A stretch of DNA of 64,000 nucleotides from an uncultured Lutibacter sp. Lineage in GTDB: Bacteria; Bacteroidota; Bacteroidia; Flavobacteriales; Flavobacteriaceae. The position numbers were made by a program, and so were the translations under genes. The notes below the pieces were generated by a model. The model had not been told where the DNA came from and searched no databases. It was given only the letters and a program-made list of their open reading frames with translations. The stretch spans positions 248,001 through 312,000 of the forward strand of contig NZ_CANLRG010000005.1 in assembly GCF_947493565.1 (NCBI RefSeq), given 5' to 3'. This document shows positions 39,978-49,448 of this stretch, piece after piece. Numbering within the stretch: the stretch's first letter is position 1; each line of letters opens with the position of its first letter.

Positions 39978-42236
39978 TTAGCTTTTAAGTTTTTCTTTTT
40001 TAAACTTATCAAATTTAGATTCTGTATTTTTAGGCCAATTGTTATTACTTGTATCTACATCAGCAGTTTGTTCATCAGGGTCAATAGTAATTTTGGTAAT
40101 GGCTTTACTAGATGGAAATACTTTGGTAACTTCCTTATCATTTAGTCTCCAAATTTGAGCAGGATATTGTTTGCGTTCTTTGGTTCCATCTTCATATTCA
40201 AACTCTACAATAATTGGCATTACTAAATCACCTGGTTTTTCAAATTTTAATTCGTAAAAGTATTTAGGAGCCTTTAATGTGGCTTTTTCTTCAGTAGAAA
40301 AATTGTTTTCAATATAGTCGTTAAGTACACTATAATCTTCCGCTTTTTTTCCTTTTAATTCTTCTGAAAATTCTTCACTATCTTCAGAAACTAAATACAA
40401 AGCAGGTGGCAATTGGTCAACAGTTATACCGTATCTTTTTGCAAGGTTTTCAGCTTGTTTGGTAGGTTTATCAGTGATATGATATTTTTTAACTTCTTTA
40501 ATTCCTATATCATTAGCACCAGTAGTATAAAACCAGCCTCTCCAGAACCAATCTAAATCCATAGCAGAAGCATCTTCCATAGATCTAAAGAAATCTGCAG
40601 GAGTTGGGTGTTTAAACTTCCATCTGTTGGCATAGGTTTTAAAAGCATGGTCAAATAATTCTGGTCCCATAATAGTATTTCTTAAAATCCATAAGCCTGT
40701 TGCAGGTTTAGCATAAGCATTGGCTCCAAAATTATGTACATGATCTCCTTGTGTCATTATTGGGGCTAATTTAGACTGGTCGCCTTTCATATATGGGACA
40801 ATATTTTTAGGTAAGCCCCTACTAAGCGGATATTCTTTTTCATAATCAATTTGAGCCAACATTTGAACAAAAGAGTTTAAACCTTCATCCATCCAAGTCC
40901 ATTGACGTTCGTCGGAATTTACTATCATTGGAAAAAAATTATGTCCAACTTCATGAATTGTAACACTAATCATTCTGTATTTGGTTCTGTCGCTATAAGT
41001 CCCATCGGGATTAGGTCTTCCTGGGTTAAAGCAAATTTGAGGATATTCCATTCCCATTTGTCCGTCAACAGAAATGGCTTTGTGATAAGGATAATCAAAA
41101 GTATGTCTAGAATAGGTTATTAGTGTCTGCGCAACGGCTCTTGTTGAATGATCTCCGTATAATGGATTGGCTTCTTTTGAATAATAAGAATATGCCATAA
41201 CAGTTCTACCATTGATATCAACAGCCATAGCATCCCAAATAAATTTTCTTGAAGAAGCAAAAGCATAATCTCTTACATTTTTAGCAACAAACTTCCAAGT
41301 TTTTGTTTTGTTAGATTTGTTTTGTTCTGCTTCAATAGCTTCTTCTTGAGATACGATAAGAACTGGATTATCAAATGTTTTTCTAGCTTTAGCTAACCTT
41401 TTTTGTTGCGTGTTAGTGAGTACTTCTTTTTCGTTTTGAAGTACACCAGTAGCGCCTAAAATATGATCTGCAGGAGTAGTAATATTAACTTCAAAATCTC
41501 CAAATTCTAAAGCGAATTCACTTCTTCCCCAAAATTGAAGATTTTGCCAACCAGAGACATTATTATAAACGGCTAATCTTGGATAAAATTGAGCAATTAC
41601 ATAGCTGTTATTTCCATCTTTAGGAAAGTGTTCAAACCCTGAACGTCCACCTTGTTCAATGTGATTATTGATGTTGTACCACCATTTTATTTTAAAAGAA
41701 TGTTTTTTTCCAGGGGCTAATGGAGTATCTAAGTTAAGACGCATCATTGTAAAATTAATAAGATATGAGGCATCACTGTTATCCATATTTTTGACATATT
41801 CAATTTTAAAACCTCCATCAAAGGGAGCTTCTAAATATTTCTTTGAAAATTGAGATGGAGTATATAAAACACTGCTTCGCTCTTGTTGGATATCTGGTGT
41901 TTGAGAGTCTGATGCTCTCATATTTTGATCCAATTGAATCCATAAATATTCTAAAGCATCTTTTGAATTGTTATGATAGGTTATGATTTCTTCACCATAT
42001 ATTCTTTGGTTTTCATCATCTAAAATGATGTCCATTTTATAATCAACTTGCTGTTGTGTATACTCGTATCCTGGAGCTCCAGATGCTGTATGTTCATTAT
42101 TTGGTGTGGGTAACTCTTGGTGTAGTTGCCTAAATTTACTTGTATTATAGTGCCCTTGTTGTTTTTTGGTTTCTTGTGAAATTGTTGAAGTTATAGTAAA
42201 TATTAGTATTAAAAGTGAGGTTAGTAGTTTTTTCAT
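39978..42236 (-). CDS. M1 family metallopeptidase (downstream tandem copy)
   Basis: 752 residues with a signal peptide (KKLLTSLLILIFTITSTISQ). The gluzincin signature is complete: HEVGH, 18 residues, then E (IHEVGHNFFP ... MDEGLNSF) near residue 427. The N-terminal beta domain starts GYEYTQQQVDYKMDI. It is an exported zinc aminopeptidase. The last 225 residues or so are almost identical to those of the neighbouring copy, while the first two thirds differ at many positions. The gene follows the upstream copy after a terminator, so it probably has its own promoter. Confidence 0.92.
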   Translation of the reverse strand: MKKLLTSLLILIFTITSTISQETKKQQGHYNTSKFRQLHQELPTPNNEHTASGAPGYEYTQQQVDYKMDIILDDENQRIYGEEIITYHNNSKDALEYLWIQLDQNMRASDSQTPDIQQERSSVLYTPSQFSKKYLEAPFDGGFKIEYVKNMDNSDASYLINFTMMRLNLDTPLAPGKKHSFKIKWWYNINNHIEQGGRSGFEHFPKDGNNSYVIAQFYPRLAVYNNVSGWQNLQFWGRSEFALEFGDFEVNITTPADHILGATGVLQNEKEVLTNTQQKRLAKARKTFDNPVLIVSQEEAIEAEQNKSNKTKTWKFVAKNVRDYAFASSRKFIWDAMAVDINGRTVMAYSYYSKEANPLYGDHSTRAVAQTLITYSRHTFDYPYHKAISVDGQMGMEYPQICFNPGRPNPDGTYSDRTKYRMISVTIHEVGHNFFPMIVNSDERQWTWMDEGLNSFVQMLAQIDYEKEYPLSRGLPKNIVPYMKGDQSKLAPIMTQGDHVHNFGANAYAKPATGLWILRNTIMGPELFDHAFKTYANRWKFKHPTPADFFRSMEDASAMDLDWFWRGWFYTTGANDIGIKEVKKYHITDKPTKQAENLAKRYGITVDQLPPALYLVSEDSEEFSEELKGKKAEDYSVLNDYIENNFSTEEKATLKAPKYFYELKFEKPGDLVMPIIVEFEYEDGTKERKQYPAQIWRLNDKEVTKVFPSSKAITKITIDPDEQTADVDTSNNNWPKNTESKFDKFKKEKLKS
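40009..40688. repeat. Gene-conversion tract, copy 1 (partner at 42351-43030)
   Basis: By eye I count six mismatches over about 680 aligned bases at a constant offset of 2342 bases. Outside the tract the two genes fall to roughly three quarters identity within a few bases. The sharp edges suggest recent gene conversion of the 3' third. Confidence 0.85.
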
Positions 42237-42279
42237 TTTTGATTAGTTTTATAGAAGTAGTGATATTTACTTACAAAGT

Positions 42280-42315
42280 AAAGGCTGTATTAAAGTTAAT
42301 TCTAATACAGCCTTT
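42280..42315 (-). terminator. Terminator between the two M1 peptidase genes
   Basis: A 13-bp perfect stem (AAAGGCTGTATTA with its complement) around a 10-base loop, just below the stop of the upstream copy. Confidence 0.75.
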
Positions 42316-42319
42316 ATGG

Positions 42320-44590
42320 TTAACTTTTAATTTGACTTTTTTTGAACTGTTCAAATTTAGATTCTGTATTTTTAGGCCAACTGTTATTACTTGTATCTAT
42401 ATCAGCAGTTTGTTCATCAGGATCAATAGTAATTTTGGTAATGGCTTTACTAGATGGAAATACTTTGGTAACCTCCTTATCATTTAGTCTCCAAATTTGA
42501 GCAGGATATTGTTTGCGTTCTTTGGTTCCATCTTCATATTCAAACTCTACAATAATTGGCATTACTAAATCACCTGGTTTTTCAAATTTTAATTCGTAAA
42601 AGTATTTAGGAGCCTTTAATGTGGCTTTTTCTTCAGTAGAAAAATTGTTTTCAATATAGTCGTTAAGTACACTATAATCTTCCGCTTTTTTTCCTTTTAA
42701 TTCTTCTGAAAATTCTTCACTATCTTCAGAAATTAAATACAAAGCAGGTGGCAATTGGTCAACAGTTATACCGTATCTTTTTGCAAGGTTTTCAGCTTGT
42801 TTGGTAGGTTTATCAGTGATATGATATTTTTTAACTTCTTTAATTCCTATATCATTAGCACCAGTAGTATAAAACCAGCCTCTCCAGAACCAATCTAAAT
42901 CCATAGCAGAAGCATCTTCCATAGATCTAAAGAAATCTGCAGGAGTAGGGTGTTTAAACTTCCATCTGTTGGCATAGGTTTTAAAAGCATGGTCAAATAA
43001 TTCTGGTCCCATAATAGTATTTCTTAAAATAAATAAACCAGCCGCGGGTTTGGCATAGGCATTAGCTCCAAAATTGAACACATTATCTCCTTGTGACATA
43101 ATAGGCGATAGTCTACTTTGATCTCCAGACATATAACGTGTAATATCTTTTGCCTTTTTATCCATTGGGAATAATTCTGGATCGTAGTTGTATTCAGCCA
43201 AAATTTCTACAAATGAATTAATTCCTTCATCCATCCAAGTCCATTGACGTTCATCGGAGTTTACAATCATAGGGAAATAATTATGTCCAACTTCATGAGT
43301 AATTACACCAATCATTCCTTTTTTAGTTCTGTCAGAATATTTACCATCTTCATTAGGTCTTCCTCCATTCCAACAAATCATAGGGTATTCCATTCCTTGA
43401 CGTTGTGCATTAATTGAAGTAGCATGTGGGTATGGATAATCAAAAGTGTGTTTCGAATATACTTCTAAAGTATTTGCAACTGCTCTAGTTGAATGTTCTT
43501 CCCATAGGGGATTTCCTTCATTTGGATATAAAGAATATGCCATAACCTTTTGATTTCCTAATTGAACAGCCATAGCATCCCAAATAAATTTACGCGATGA
43601 AGCAAAAGCAAAATCACGCACATTTTCAGCATAAATTTTCCAAGTTTTTGTTTGTTTAGATTTTCCTTTTTCGGCTTTTTTGGCTTCCTCAGGTGTTACA
43701 ATAAATATTGGGTTATTATAGGTATTTTGTGCTGTTTGGTATCTTTTATATTGCTCTTTGGTAAATACTTCTTTAGGGTTTTGAATTACTCCAGTAGCGT
43801 TTAAAATATGATCTTTTGGAGTTGTAATAGTAACGTCATAATTTCCAAACTCTAATGCAAATTCACTTCTTCCCCAAAACTGTAAATTTTGCCATCCTTC
43901 CACATTATTATAAACGGCTAAACGTGGAAAGAATTGAGCAATCACATATAAATTATTTCCATCAGGAAAAGCTTCATAACCAGAACGCCCTCTGTCAACC
44001 ATATAATTGTTAATATTGTACCACCATTTTATATTAAAAACAAATGTTTCACCTGAAGCTAAAGGTTGAGGTAAATCCACTCGCATCATGGTTTTGTTAA
44101 TCATATAATTAATATCATTCCCATTGGTATCTTTAATAAATTCAATATTAAACCCTCCTTGAAATGGTTTTCCCATAAACATTTTGGTAAATTTTGCAGG
44201 ATTGTATAATACATCGGGACCACCACCACTTATATCTGGTGTTTCAGAATCTGGAGCTCTCATATTTTGATCTAGTTGAACCCATAAATAATCTAAAATA
44301 TCTTTTGAATTATTATGATAAGTAATGGTTTCGTTCCCCAAAAGTTTATTATTTTCTTCATCTAAAACAATATTCATTTTATAATCAACCTGCTGTTGTG
44401 TATACTCGTAACCTGGTGCACCAGATGCTGTATGCTGCTTATTTGGAGTTGGTAATTCTTCATGAAGCTGTTTAAATTTACTAATGTTGTAGTGAGCTTG
44501 TTGTTTTTCTAACTCTTGTTCTGTTTCTTGACCAAAAAATGGGGTACAAACAAACATTGCAATACATGCAATTAGTCCTATTTTTTTCAT
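42320..44590 (-). CDS. M1 family metallopeptidase (upstream tandem copy)
   Basis: 756 residues with a signal peptide (KKIGLIACIAMFVCTPFFGQ). HEVGH-x18-E is intact (THEVGHNYFP ... MDEGINSF), with the zinc site near residue 432. The architecture is the same as its tandem neighbour, with a conserved WKFKHPTPADFFRSMEDAS segment and a C-terminal beta sandwich ending in Lys/Ser-rich residues. Predicted periplasmic or secreted aminopeptidase. Together the copies look like a duplication kept similar at the 3' end by conversion while the N-terminal, substrate-facing parts diverge. Confidence 0.92.
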   Translation of the reverse strand: MKKIGLIACIAMFVCTPFFGQETEQELEKQQAHYNISKFKQLHEELPTPNKQHTASGAPGYEYTQQQVDYKMNIVLDEENNKLLGNETITYHNNSKDILDYLWVQLDQNMRAPDSETPDISGGGPDVLYNPAKFTKMFMGKPFQGGFNIEFIKDTNGNDINYMINKTMMRVDLPQPLASGETFVFNIKWWYNINNYMVDRGRSGYEAFPDGNNLYVIAQFFPRLAVYNNVEGWQNLQFWGRSEFALEFGNYDVTITTPKDHILNATGVIQNPKEVFTKEQYKRYQTAQNTYNNPIFIVTPEEAKKAEKGKSKQTKTWKIYAENVRDFAFASSRKFIWDAMAVQLGNQKVMAYSLYPNEGNPLWEEHSTRAVANTLEVYSKHTFDYPYPHATSINAQRQGMEYPMICWNGGRPNEDGKYSDRTKKGMIGVITHEVGHNYFPMIVNSDERQWTWMDEGINSFVEILAEYNYDPELFPMDKKAKDITRYMSGDQSRLSPIMSQGDNVFNFGANAYAKPAAGLFILRNTIMGPELFDHAFKTYANRWKFKHPTPADFFRSMEDASAMDLDWFWRGWFYTTGANDIGIKEVKKYHITDKPTKQAENLAKRYGITVDQLPPALYLISEDSEEFSEELKGKKAEDYSVLNDYIENNFSTEEKATLKAPKYFYELKFEKPGDLVMPIIVEFEYEDGTKERKQYPAQIWRLNDKEVTKVFPSSKAITKITIDPDEQTADIDTSNNSWPKNTESKFEQFKKSQIKS
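42351..43030. repeat. Gene-conversion tract, copy 2 (partner at 40009-40688)
   Basis: Matches the 3' third of the downstream M1 gene with about 99% identity by eye. The tract ends abruptly where CTTAAAATCC in one copy becomes CTTAAAATAA in the other. Confidence 0.85.
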
Positions 44591-44640
44591 TTAATTTGAA
44601 TTAGTTATTAAATATCTAAAATAATTATTTTTAATAAGAA

Positions 44641-44678
44641 TGATAATTGTTTGTTAAAACTTTAACAAACAATTATCA
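44641..44678. terminator. 18-bp palindrome overlapping the end of the DUF6702 gene
   Basis: TGATAATTGTTTGTTAAA and its exact complement, two bases apart. The stop codon and the last codons (DNCLLKF) of the DUF6702 gene are inside the hairpin. T-rich flanks are better on the plus strand than on the minus strand, so termination efficiency for the gene is uncertain. Confidence 0.6.
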
Positions 44679-45151
44679 TTTTTTTTATCTAAATAAAATG
44701 TTTTATGCTTTTTATATGCATATATTTTGATAATATTCTGTTGATCTTTAAAATCTTTTAATAAACAAGTATTGGTAACTTCAATAGTTTGTAATTTTTC
44801 GATGTTTGAAATTTCTAAATAAAACCGAACAACATCGTCATCATATTCTTTGCCAATAAAAGTGTACTTTTCTAGTTTATTATTAATGTTAATATTTAAA
44901 TGATTGTTTAAATATTCTTCAAAGTATTTATCCAGGTTTGGTAATTCATCTTTAGTAGCTATCTTAAAATTGGTATTGTGAGTTTTATTTAATGTGGTTT
45001 CTATGTCATCTATAAATAACCCAAGGGTAATTTGTACAGCTTTTTGATCTTCAACATAATCTATTTCGCATAAACTAACATAATATTTATGTAGAGTAAA
45101 TGAAAAAAGCGGAATAATAAGAAAAAAAAGTAAATATTTTGAAAATTTCAT
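44654..45151 (-). CDS. DUF6702 family protein
   Basis: 165 residues with an N-terminal signal or anchor (KYLLFFLIIPLFSFTLHKYY). The family pattern follows: HKYYVSLCEIDYVEDQKAVQ, LFIDDIETTLNK, LEKYTFIGKEYDDDVVRFYL. Bacteroidota proteins of this family usually precede M1 peptidase genes, as here, but their role is unknown. The final codons are formed from one arm of an 18-bp palindrome, so the protein end and RNA end are intertwined. Confidence 0.82.
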   Translation of the reverse strand: MKFSKYLLFFLIIPLFSFTLHKYYVSLCEIDYVEDQKAVQITLGLFIDDIETTLNKTHNTNFKIATKDELPNLDKYFEEYLNNHLNININNKLEKYTFIGKEYDDDVVRFYLEISNIEKLQTIEVTNTCLLKDFKDQQNIIKIYAYKKHKTFYLDKKNDNCLLKF

Positions 45152-45220
45152 TTTGAGTATTTTAATTGCGAATAAACAAAAACCTTTGCATAAAACAATA
45201 AGTTGGTTTTAAAATTTATG

Positions 45221-46006
45221 CTATTTTTTAAGCTGATGAAATAGTATACTTTGTTTTACCAGAAAGTTTTTGACAATAAATTCATCACTATCATATAATT
45301 CATTTAAACCCTTTCCTACACAAAAATCTAAGAATAAATGGATTTGATCTTTAGGGATTTTTAACCATTCTGTAAAAAAATCTGCACCATAAGAATTTTT
45401 AATAGTTTGTTGGAAATTACTTTTTAAAAATTCAATTTGTGCTAATTTTTGTTTTTCTTTTTTTCTTTTAATTCTACTTTTTTGGGTGAGATTTTTAAAT
45501 ATTGCTACAAAATTTATACCTGTTTTGATACTAATTGGATTGGTAAAATTTTCAGCATTTGGGGGTTTGGCAGCCGTGTTGTTATCGTTATTATAAATTG
45601 TGCCTAGAACTACAGAAGCCTTGCTCCAATCAATTTGAGGTATTTTTCTTAGCTCTATTTCATCCAATTCATTTAAATCAGATTCTAAATGCACAATTAT
45701 TTTTTTTGAAGTTATATGTGTTGCTGTAATTTTTACAATTCTATTTTTATATACTATAGAAGAAAAAAGCAAAGAGTCACCAATTTTTACAGGTATTTTA
45801 AATACTCCTTTTGAATCACTGGAGGTACCAAGGTTTGTAGTTTTGTTGATGATATTTATATCTTGTAGAGGAATAGCGTCATATTTTACAACTCCTTTAA
45901 TTTCAATACGGTTATTTTGTGAATAAACAGTTCTTAAAAATAAGAATGAAATACATATAAAAAAATATAGTCTAATGTTCAATTTTATGATAGGTTTTAC
46001 TTTCAT
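45221..46006 (-). CDS. Carboxypeptidase-regulatory-like domain protein (second tandem copy)
   Basis: 261 residues. A signal peptide (LNIRLYFFICISFLFLRTVYS) is followed by the CarboxypepD_reg-like beta sandwich: IEIKGVVKYDAIPLQDINII, then LGTSSDSKGVFKIPVKIGDSLLFS. The rest is basic and helical and includes NAENFTNPISIKTGINF. It is predicted exported, of unknown role. The ATG at 46006 overlaps the upstream paralog by 35 bp. A TTG at 45982 would cut the overlap to 11 bp and start exactly at the hydrophobic part, so it is a serious alternative. Confidence 0.8.
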   Translation of the reverse strand: MKVKPIIKLNIRLYFFICISFLFLRTVYSQNNRIEIKGVVKYDAIPLQDINIINKTTNLGTSSDSKGVFKIPVKIGDSLLFSSIVYKNRIVKITATHITSKKIIVHLESDLNELDEIELRKIPQIDWSKASVVLGTIYNNDNNTAAKPPNAENFTNPISIKTGINFVAIFKNLTQKSRIKRKKEKQKLAQIEFLKSNFQQTIKNSYGADFFTEWLKIPKDQIHLFLDFCVGKGLNELYDSDEFIVKNFLVKQSILFHQLKK

Positions 46007-46757
46007 CTGTTAAAATTTTTATAACCTCCATTATTTTTTTGTCATAATATTTTTTTATAATATCTCTAGATTCACAGTAGCTTATAAAATGGTAAATTTT
46101 ATCTTTAGGTATTTGTAAATCATTGGTAAAAAAATCAATTCCAAATTCTTTAATTATTTTATTGGGAAAACTTTTTTTTCGGGCTAAGCTTTTCTTTAAT
46201 TTTTGTTCTGTTATATATTGAAAATCTGGGATGGAAGCTGATGCGCCAACACCTCCTAAATATAGTGGATTAGTAAAAGCTTCTGCGTTGGGAGGTTTTG
46301 AAAAATTAATGGAGTAATCTTCTTTTATTTTAAAAATATCACTTTTGTTAAAAATAAAATTATGTTTAGGAATGGTATCTTTTGGAGTGTTTTTAATATC
46401 TATATCTAAATTTCCAGATAAACCATGTAAAAAAACTTCGTCTAAAATATTTACAATGGGTTTTAGTTCTATTTTTAAAAAGTTTGATGCAATATGTTTT
46501 TTAGTAATCTTAATTTTAACAGTTTCGTATTGAATAGATGAAATTAATAAAATATTCCCAATGGTTACCTTAATTTTAAAACTTCCATTTAAGTCGCTAA
46601 CAGCACCATATTTATTACTTAAATTTATGATATGAACATCGCTAATGGGTTTGTGAGAACTCGCAATTACTCCAGTAATGGTAGTTGATTTTTCTTGAGC
46701 ACTCAATTTCATAGCAAGAAAAACGAAAACAAGTAAGTTAGTTGGTTTAAGTTTCAT
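45972..46757 (-). CDS. Carboxypeptidase-regulatory-like domain protein (first tandem copy)
   Basis: 261 residues, a paralog of the next gene with the same order of elements: signal peptide (LLVFVFLAMKLSAQ), regulatory-like domain (STTITGVIASSHKPISDVHI, then YGAVSDLNGSFKIKVTIGNI), a central linker and NAEAFTNPLYLGG, then a basic helical end. Such stand-alone domains are related to the plug-preceding domain of TonB-dependent receptors, but no barrel is present. Function unknown. It leads a two-gene unit. Confidence 0.8.
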   Translation of the reverse strand: MKLKPTNLLVFVFLAMKLSAQEKSTTITGVIASSHKPISDVHIINLSNKYGAVSDLNGSFKIKVTIGNILLISSIQYETVKIKITKKHIASNFLKIELKPIVNILDEVFLHGLSGNLDIDIKNTPKDTIPKHNFIFNKSDIFKIKEDYSINFSKPPNAEAFTNPLYLGGVGASASIPDFQYITEQKLKKSLARKKSFPNKIIKEFGIDFFTNDLQIPKDKIYHFISYCESRDIIKKYYDKKIMEVIKILTDESKTYHKIEH

Positions 46758-46834
46758 TAAAACAAAGTACGCTAATGAAATCTTAAATTAGTATTAATAC
46801 TTTTGTAAACTTATGTTAAAACAATGAAATTTAG

Positions 46835-46842
46835 TACATTTG
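46835..46842 (+). promoter_or_regulatory. -7 box upstream of pepE
   Basis: TACATTTG, 17 bp before the pepE ATG. The -33 position reads TTATG, a weak match. Confidence 0.5.
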
Positions 46843-46858
46843 AAAAAGCTTATTTTTT

Positions 46859-47566
46859 ATGAAAAAATTACTGATAGCAAGCACTTCAACAGTTCACGGA
46901 AAAGCATATTTGGAATACATGTTACCTGAATTATCGGAACATTTTAAAGGGATTAACGAAATTTTGTTTATTCCTTATGCAAGACCAAGCGGTATTACTT
47001 ATGATGAATATACAGAAAAAGCTAAAATAGGCTTTGGAAAAATAAATATTCGAATTAAAGGAATTCATGTGTTCAAAAATAATTTTGAAGCAGTTAATAA
47101 TGCTAAAGGAATTTTTGTTGGAGGTGGAAACACTTTTTTATTGGTAAAACAGTTGTATGAGCATAAATTAATTTCTGTAATAAAAAATGTGGTAGAAAAC
47201 GGGGTACCTTATTTTGGAACTAGTGCAGGGAGCAATATTACGGGTTTAACAATGCAAAACACTAATGATATGCCTATTGTTTATCCACCAAGTTTTAACA
47301 CCTTTGGATTTATTAATTTTAACATTAACCCACATTATTTGGATCCTGATACGAATTCAACGCATATGGGTGAAACCAGAGAAACTAGAATTAATGAATA
47401 TCATACCTTAAATACAACCCCAGTTTTAGGATTAAGAGAGGGAAGTTGGTTACAAGTTAATGGTTCTAAAGTTGTTTTAAAAGGGAAATTACATGCGAGA
47501 TTGTTTGAGCAAAATAAACCTGCTAAAGAATTACCACCTGAAACTGATTTAAGTTATTTAAAATAA
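46859..47566 (+). CDS. pepE: Dipeptidase E (peptidase family S51)
   Basis: A 235-residue alpha-aspartyl dipeptidase. The nucleophile serine is in PYFGTSAGSNITG, the GGGNTFLLVKQLY loop precedes it, and the histidine is in FNINPHYLDPDT. It hydrolyses Asp-X dipeptides in the cytosol. The ATG is the first codon of MKKLLIASTSTVHGKAYLEY, the family start. It converges on the DUF4369 lipoprotein gene with an eight-base gap and no hairpin. Confidence 0.93.
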   Translation: MKKLLIASTSTVHGKAYLEYMLPELSEHFKGINEILFIPYARPSGITYDEYTEKAKIGFGKINIRIKGIHVFKNNFEAVNNAKGIFVGGGNTFLLVKQLYEHKLISVIKNVVENGVPYFGTSAGSNITGLTMQNTNDMPIVYPPSFNTFGFINFNINPHYLDPDTNSTHMGETRETRINEYHTLNTTPVLGLREGSWLQVNGSKVVLKGKLHARLFEQNKPAKELPPETDLSYLK

Positions 47567-47574
47567 TTGTCTTT

Positions 47575-48282
47575 CTATTGTTGTAAAAAATCTTTAACGA
47601 GTAAACCATCAGGTGAATTTTTTACTTCATCAGAAAGAATTTGAAAACTTTCTTTTACTCTTAAAGTATCAATATCACTTGCTTTTATTTGATCTCGTAA
47701 TACCATTGCAGCTATAAATGAGTTTTTATTATTTTCAATAAATTTGAAACTATAATTGGTAAATTCATTTTCAATTTTTTTCATATCATTTCCTATTGCT
47801 GTTAATTTTTCAGCATCATTTTCAAGTCGAGCTTTTTGAAAGTGTGGAAATAAGTAACTGATTTTTTTAAAAATATTTTTAGAAGCTTGTTTGTATTCGT
47901 TCAATTTTAGATTAAGTTCTGAGCCCGTTATTATCGGATCTTGAATTTCATTAGCATTTATAACAATTTTAAATGTCGAATTTTCAATAACTAAAACAAC
48001 TACAGCTGCATTTTTGTTAAATGTTAATGCAAAACGTTCAGGGACATTAACTACGCCTTTAAATGTAAAATTATTTTTAAAAACTGCTGATGAGTCAATT
48101 TTATAAATTGAATTTTCAATTATTTTATTTAAATATATAGTGTCTGCATCAAAATTTTGAATTTCTCCTTGTAAAACAAAACCATTATTTTTAGAAGTAA
48201 TGTTTTCTTTTGATTTAGAATTGTTTGAATTGCAGCTAAAAAATAAAAAACTGGCTAAGTATATCAGTAAATACTTTTTCAT
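47575..48282 (-). CDS. DUF4369 domain lipoprotein without thioredoxin domain
   Basis: 235 residues. A lipoprotein signal (YLLIYLASFLFFSC) is followed by the DUF4369 domain (FVLQGEIQNFDADTIYLNKI, then FTFKGVVNVPERFALTF) and a helical part. In most Bacteroidota proteins this domain precedes an AhpC/TSA-thioredoxin domain. Here the protein ends at VKDFLQQ, before any CxxC motif, so only the sensor or assembly half is present. It lies 20 bp below ribB, possibly in the ftsK-lolA-lptF-ribB unit. Confidence 0.8.
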   Translation of the reverse strand: MKKYLLIYLASFLFFSCNSNNSKSKENITSKNNGFVLQGEIQNFDADTIYLNKIIENSIYKIDSSAVFKNNFTFKGVVNVPERFALTFNKNAAVVVLVIENSTFKIVINANEIQDPIITGSELNLKLNEYKQASKNIFKKISYLFPHFQKARLENDAEKLTAIGNDMKKIENEFTNYSFKFIENNKNSFIAAMVLRDQIKASDIDTLRVKESFQILSDEVKNSPDGLLVKDFLQQ

Positions 48283-48302
48283 TGCAATATTATATTTGTT
48301 AA

Positions 48303-49445
48303 TTAATAATTTACATAGTTAACAATCTCAAGTCCGTAACCTGTCATTCCTATACGCTTAGTAATAGAAGTAGCATTAGATAATACACGTAGTTTTGAAA
48401 TTTCTAAATCATGTAAAATTTGAGCTCCAATACCAAAATCTTTATCATCTGGTTTAATTTGAGGGACTTTATTTTCAACTTCTTTTTGCGCTTCTCTTAA
48501 TAATGATAGACGGTTTATCAAGTTAAAAGATTGATTTTCTTGACTAATAAATACCGCAGCACCTTTTCCTTCATCTTTCATCATTTTAAATATTTTAGAG
48601 AACTTATGGTCAGGTTTTGCAGTAAGAACTCTAAGAATATCATTATTAATTAAAGAAGAATTTACACGAACTAGAACAGGTTCATCTTCTTCCCATGAAC
48701 CAGTTGTTAATGCAATATGTACTTGGTTGTTGGTAGTTTGTTTATAAGCTCTTAAACGGAATTCTCCAAATCTAGTTTGCATATTGAAATCTTCAATTTT
48801 ATCAATTAAAGAATCATATTTCATCCTATAGGCAACTAAATCTTCAATAGAAATTATTTTTAAATCAAATTTCTTTGCAACTTTCATTAATTGAGGCAAA
48901 CGAGCCATAGTACCATCTTCATTTAAGATTTCAACTAGTATTCCAGCCGGTTTAAAGCCTGCTAGCCTAGCTAAATCTATAGATGCTTCAGTATGTCCTG
49001 TTCTTCTTAAAACCCCTCCTTCTTTGGCTCTTAGTGGAAAAATGTGCCCAGGTCTTCCAAAGTCTTCAGGTGTTGTTTTTTTAGAAGTAAGAGCTTTGAT
49101 GGTTTTAGCTCTGTCATGTACTGAAATTCCAGTTGTACAACCATCTCCTATTAGATCAATAGAGACTGTAAATTGAGTGTTATGTAAAACGGTATTTTTA
49201 TTAACCATTAAAGGTAAATCCAATTCATCACAACGTTTTTCTGTTAAAGGAGCACAAATTAAACCTCTTCCATGTTGCGCCATAAAATTAATCATTTCAG
49301 GTGTTACACATTCTGCTGCTGCAATAAAATCGCCTTCATTTTCTCTATCTTCATCATCTACAACAATAATCATTTTGCCGTTTTTGATGTCCTCAATTGC
49401 TTCTTGAATTGAATTTAACTTTATTTTGTTGGTTGAAGTTTCCAT
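48303..49445 (-). CDS. ribB: 3,4-dihydroxy-2-butanone-4-phosphate synthase with degenerate GTP cyclohydrolase II-like domain
   Basis: 380 residues. Residues 1-210 are the DHBP synthase: [20 protein letters not shown] (acidic metal site), [20 protein letters not shown] and [14 protein letters not shown]. The C-terminal 170 residues are GTP-cyclohydrolase-II-like but lack the zinc cysteine cluster (CxCG-type) and the expected active residues, so only the butanone-phosphate step of riboflavin synthesis is expected. A separate RibA should exist elsewhere. It follows lptF by three bases. Confidence 0.92.
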   Translation of the reverse strand: METSTNKIKLNSIQEAIEDIKNGKMIIVVDDEDRENEGDFIAAAECVTPEMINFMAQHGRGLICAPLTEKRCDELDLPLMVNKNTVLHNTQFTVSIDLIGDGCTTGISVHDRAKTIKALTSKKTTPEDFGRPGHIFPLRAKEGGVLRRTGHTEASIDLARLAGFKPAGILVEILNEDGTMARLPQLMKVAKKFDLKIISIEDLVAYRMKYDSLIDKIEDFNMQTRFGEFRLRAYKQTTNNQVHIALTTGSWEEDEPVLVRVNSSLINNDILRVLTAKPDHKFSKIFKMMKDEGKGAAVFISQENQSFNLINRLSLLREAQKEVENKVPQIKPDDKDFGIGAQILHDLEISKLRVLSNATSITKRIGMTGYGLEIVNYVNY

Positions 49446-49448
49446 GTA

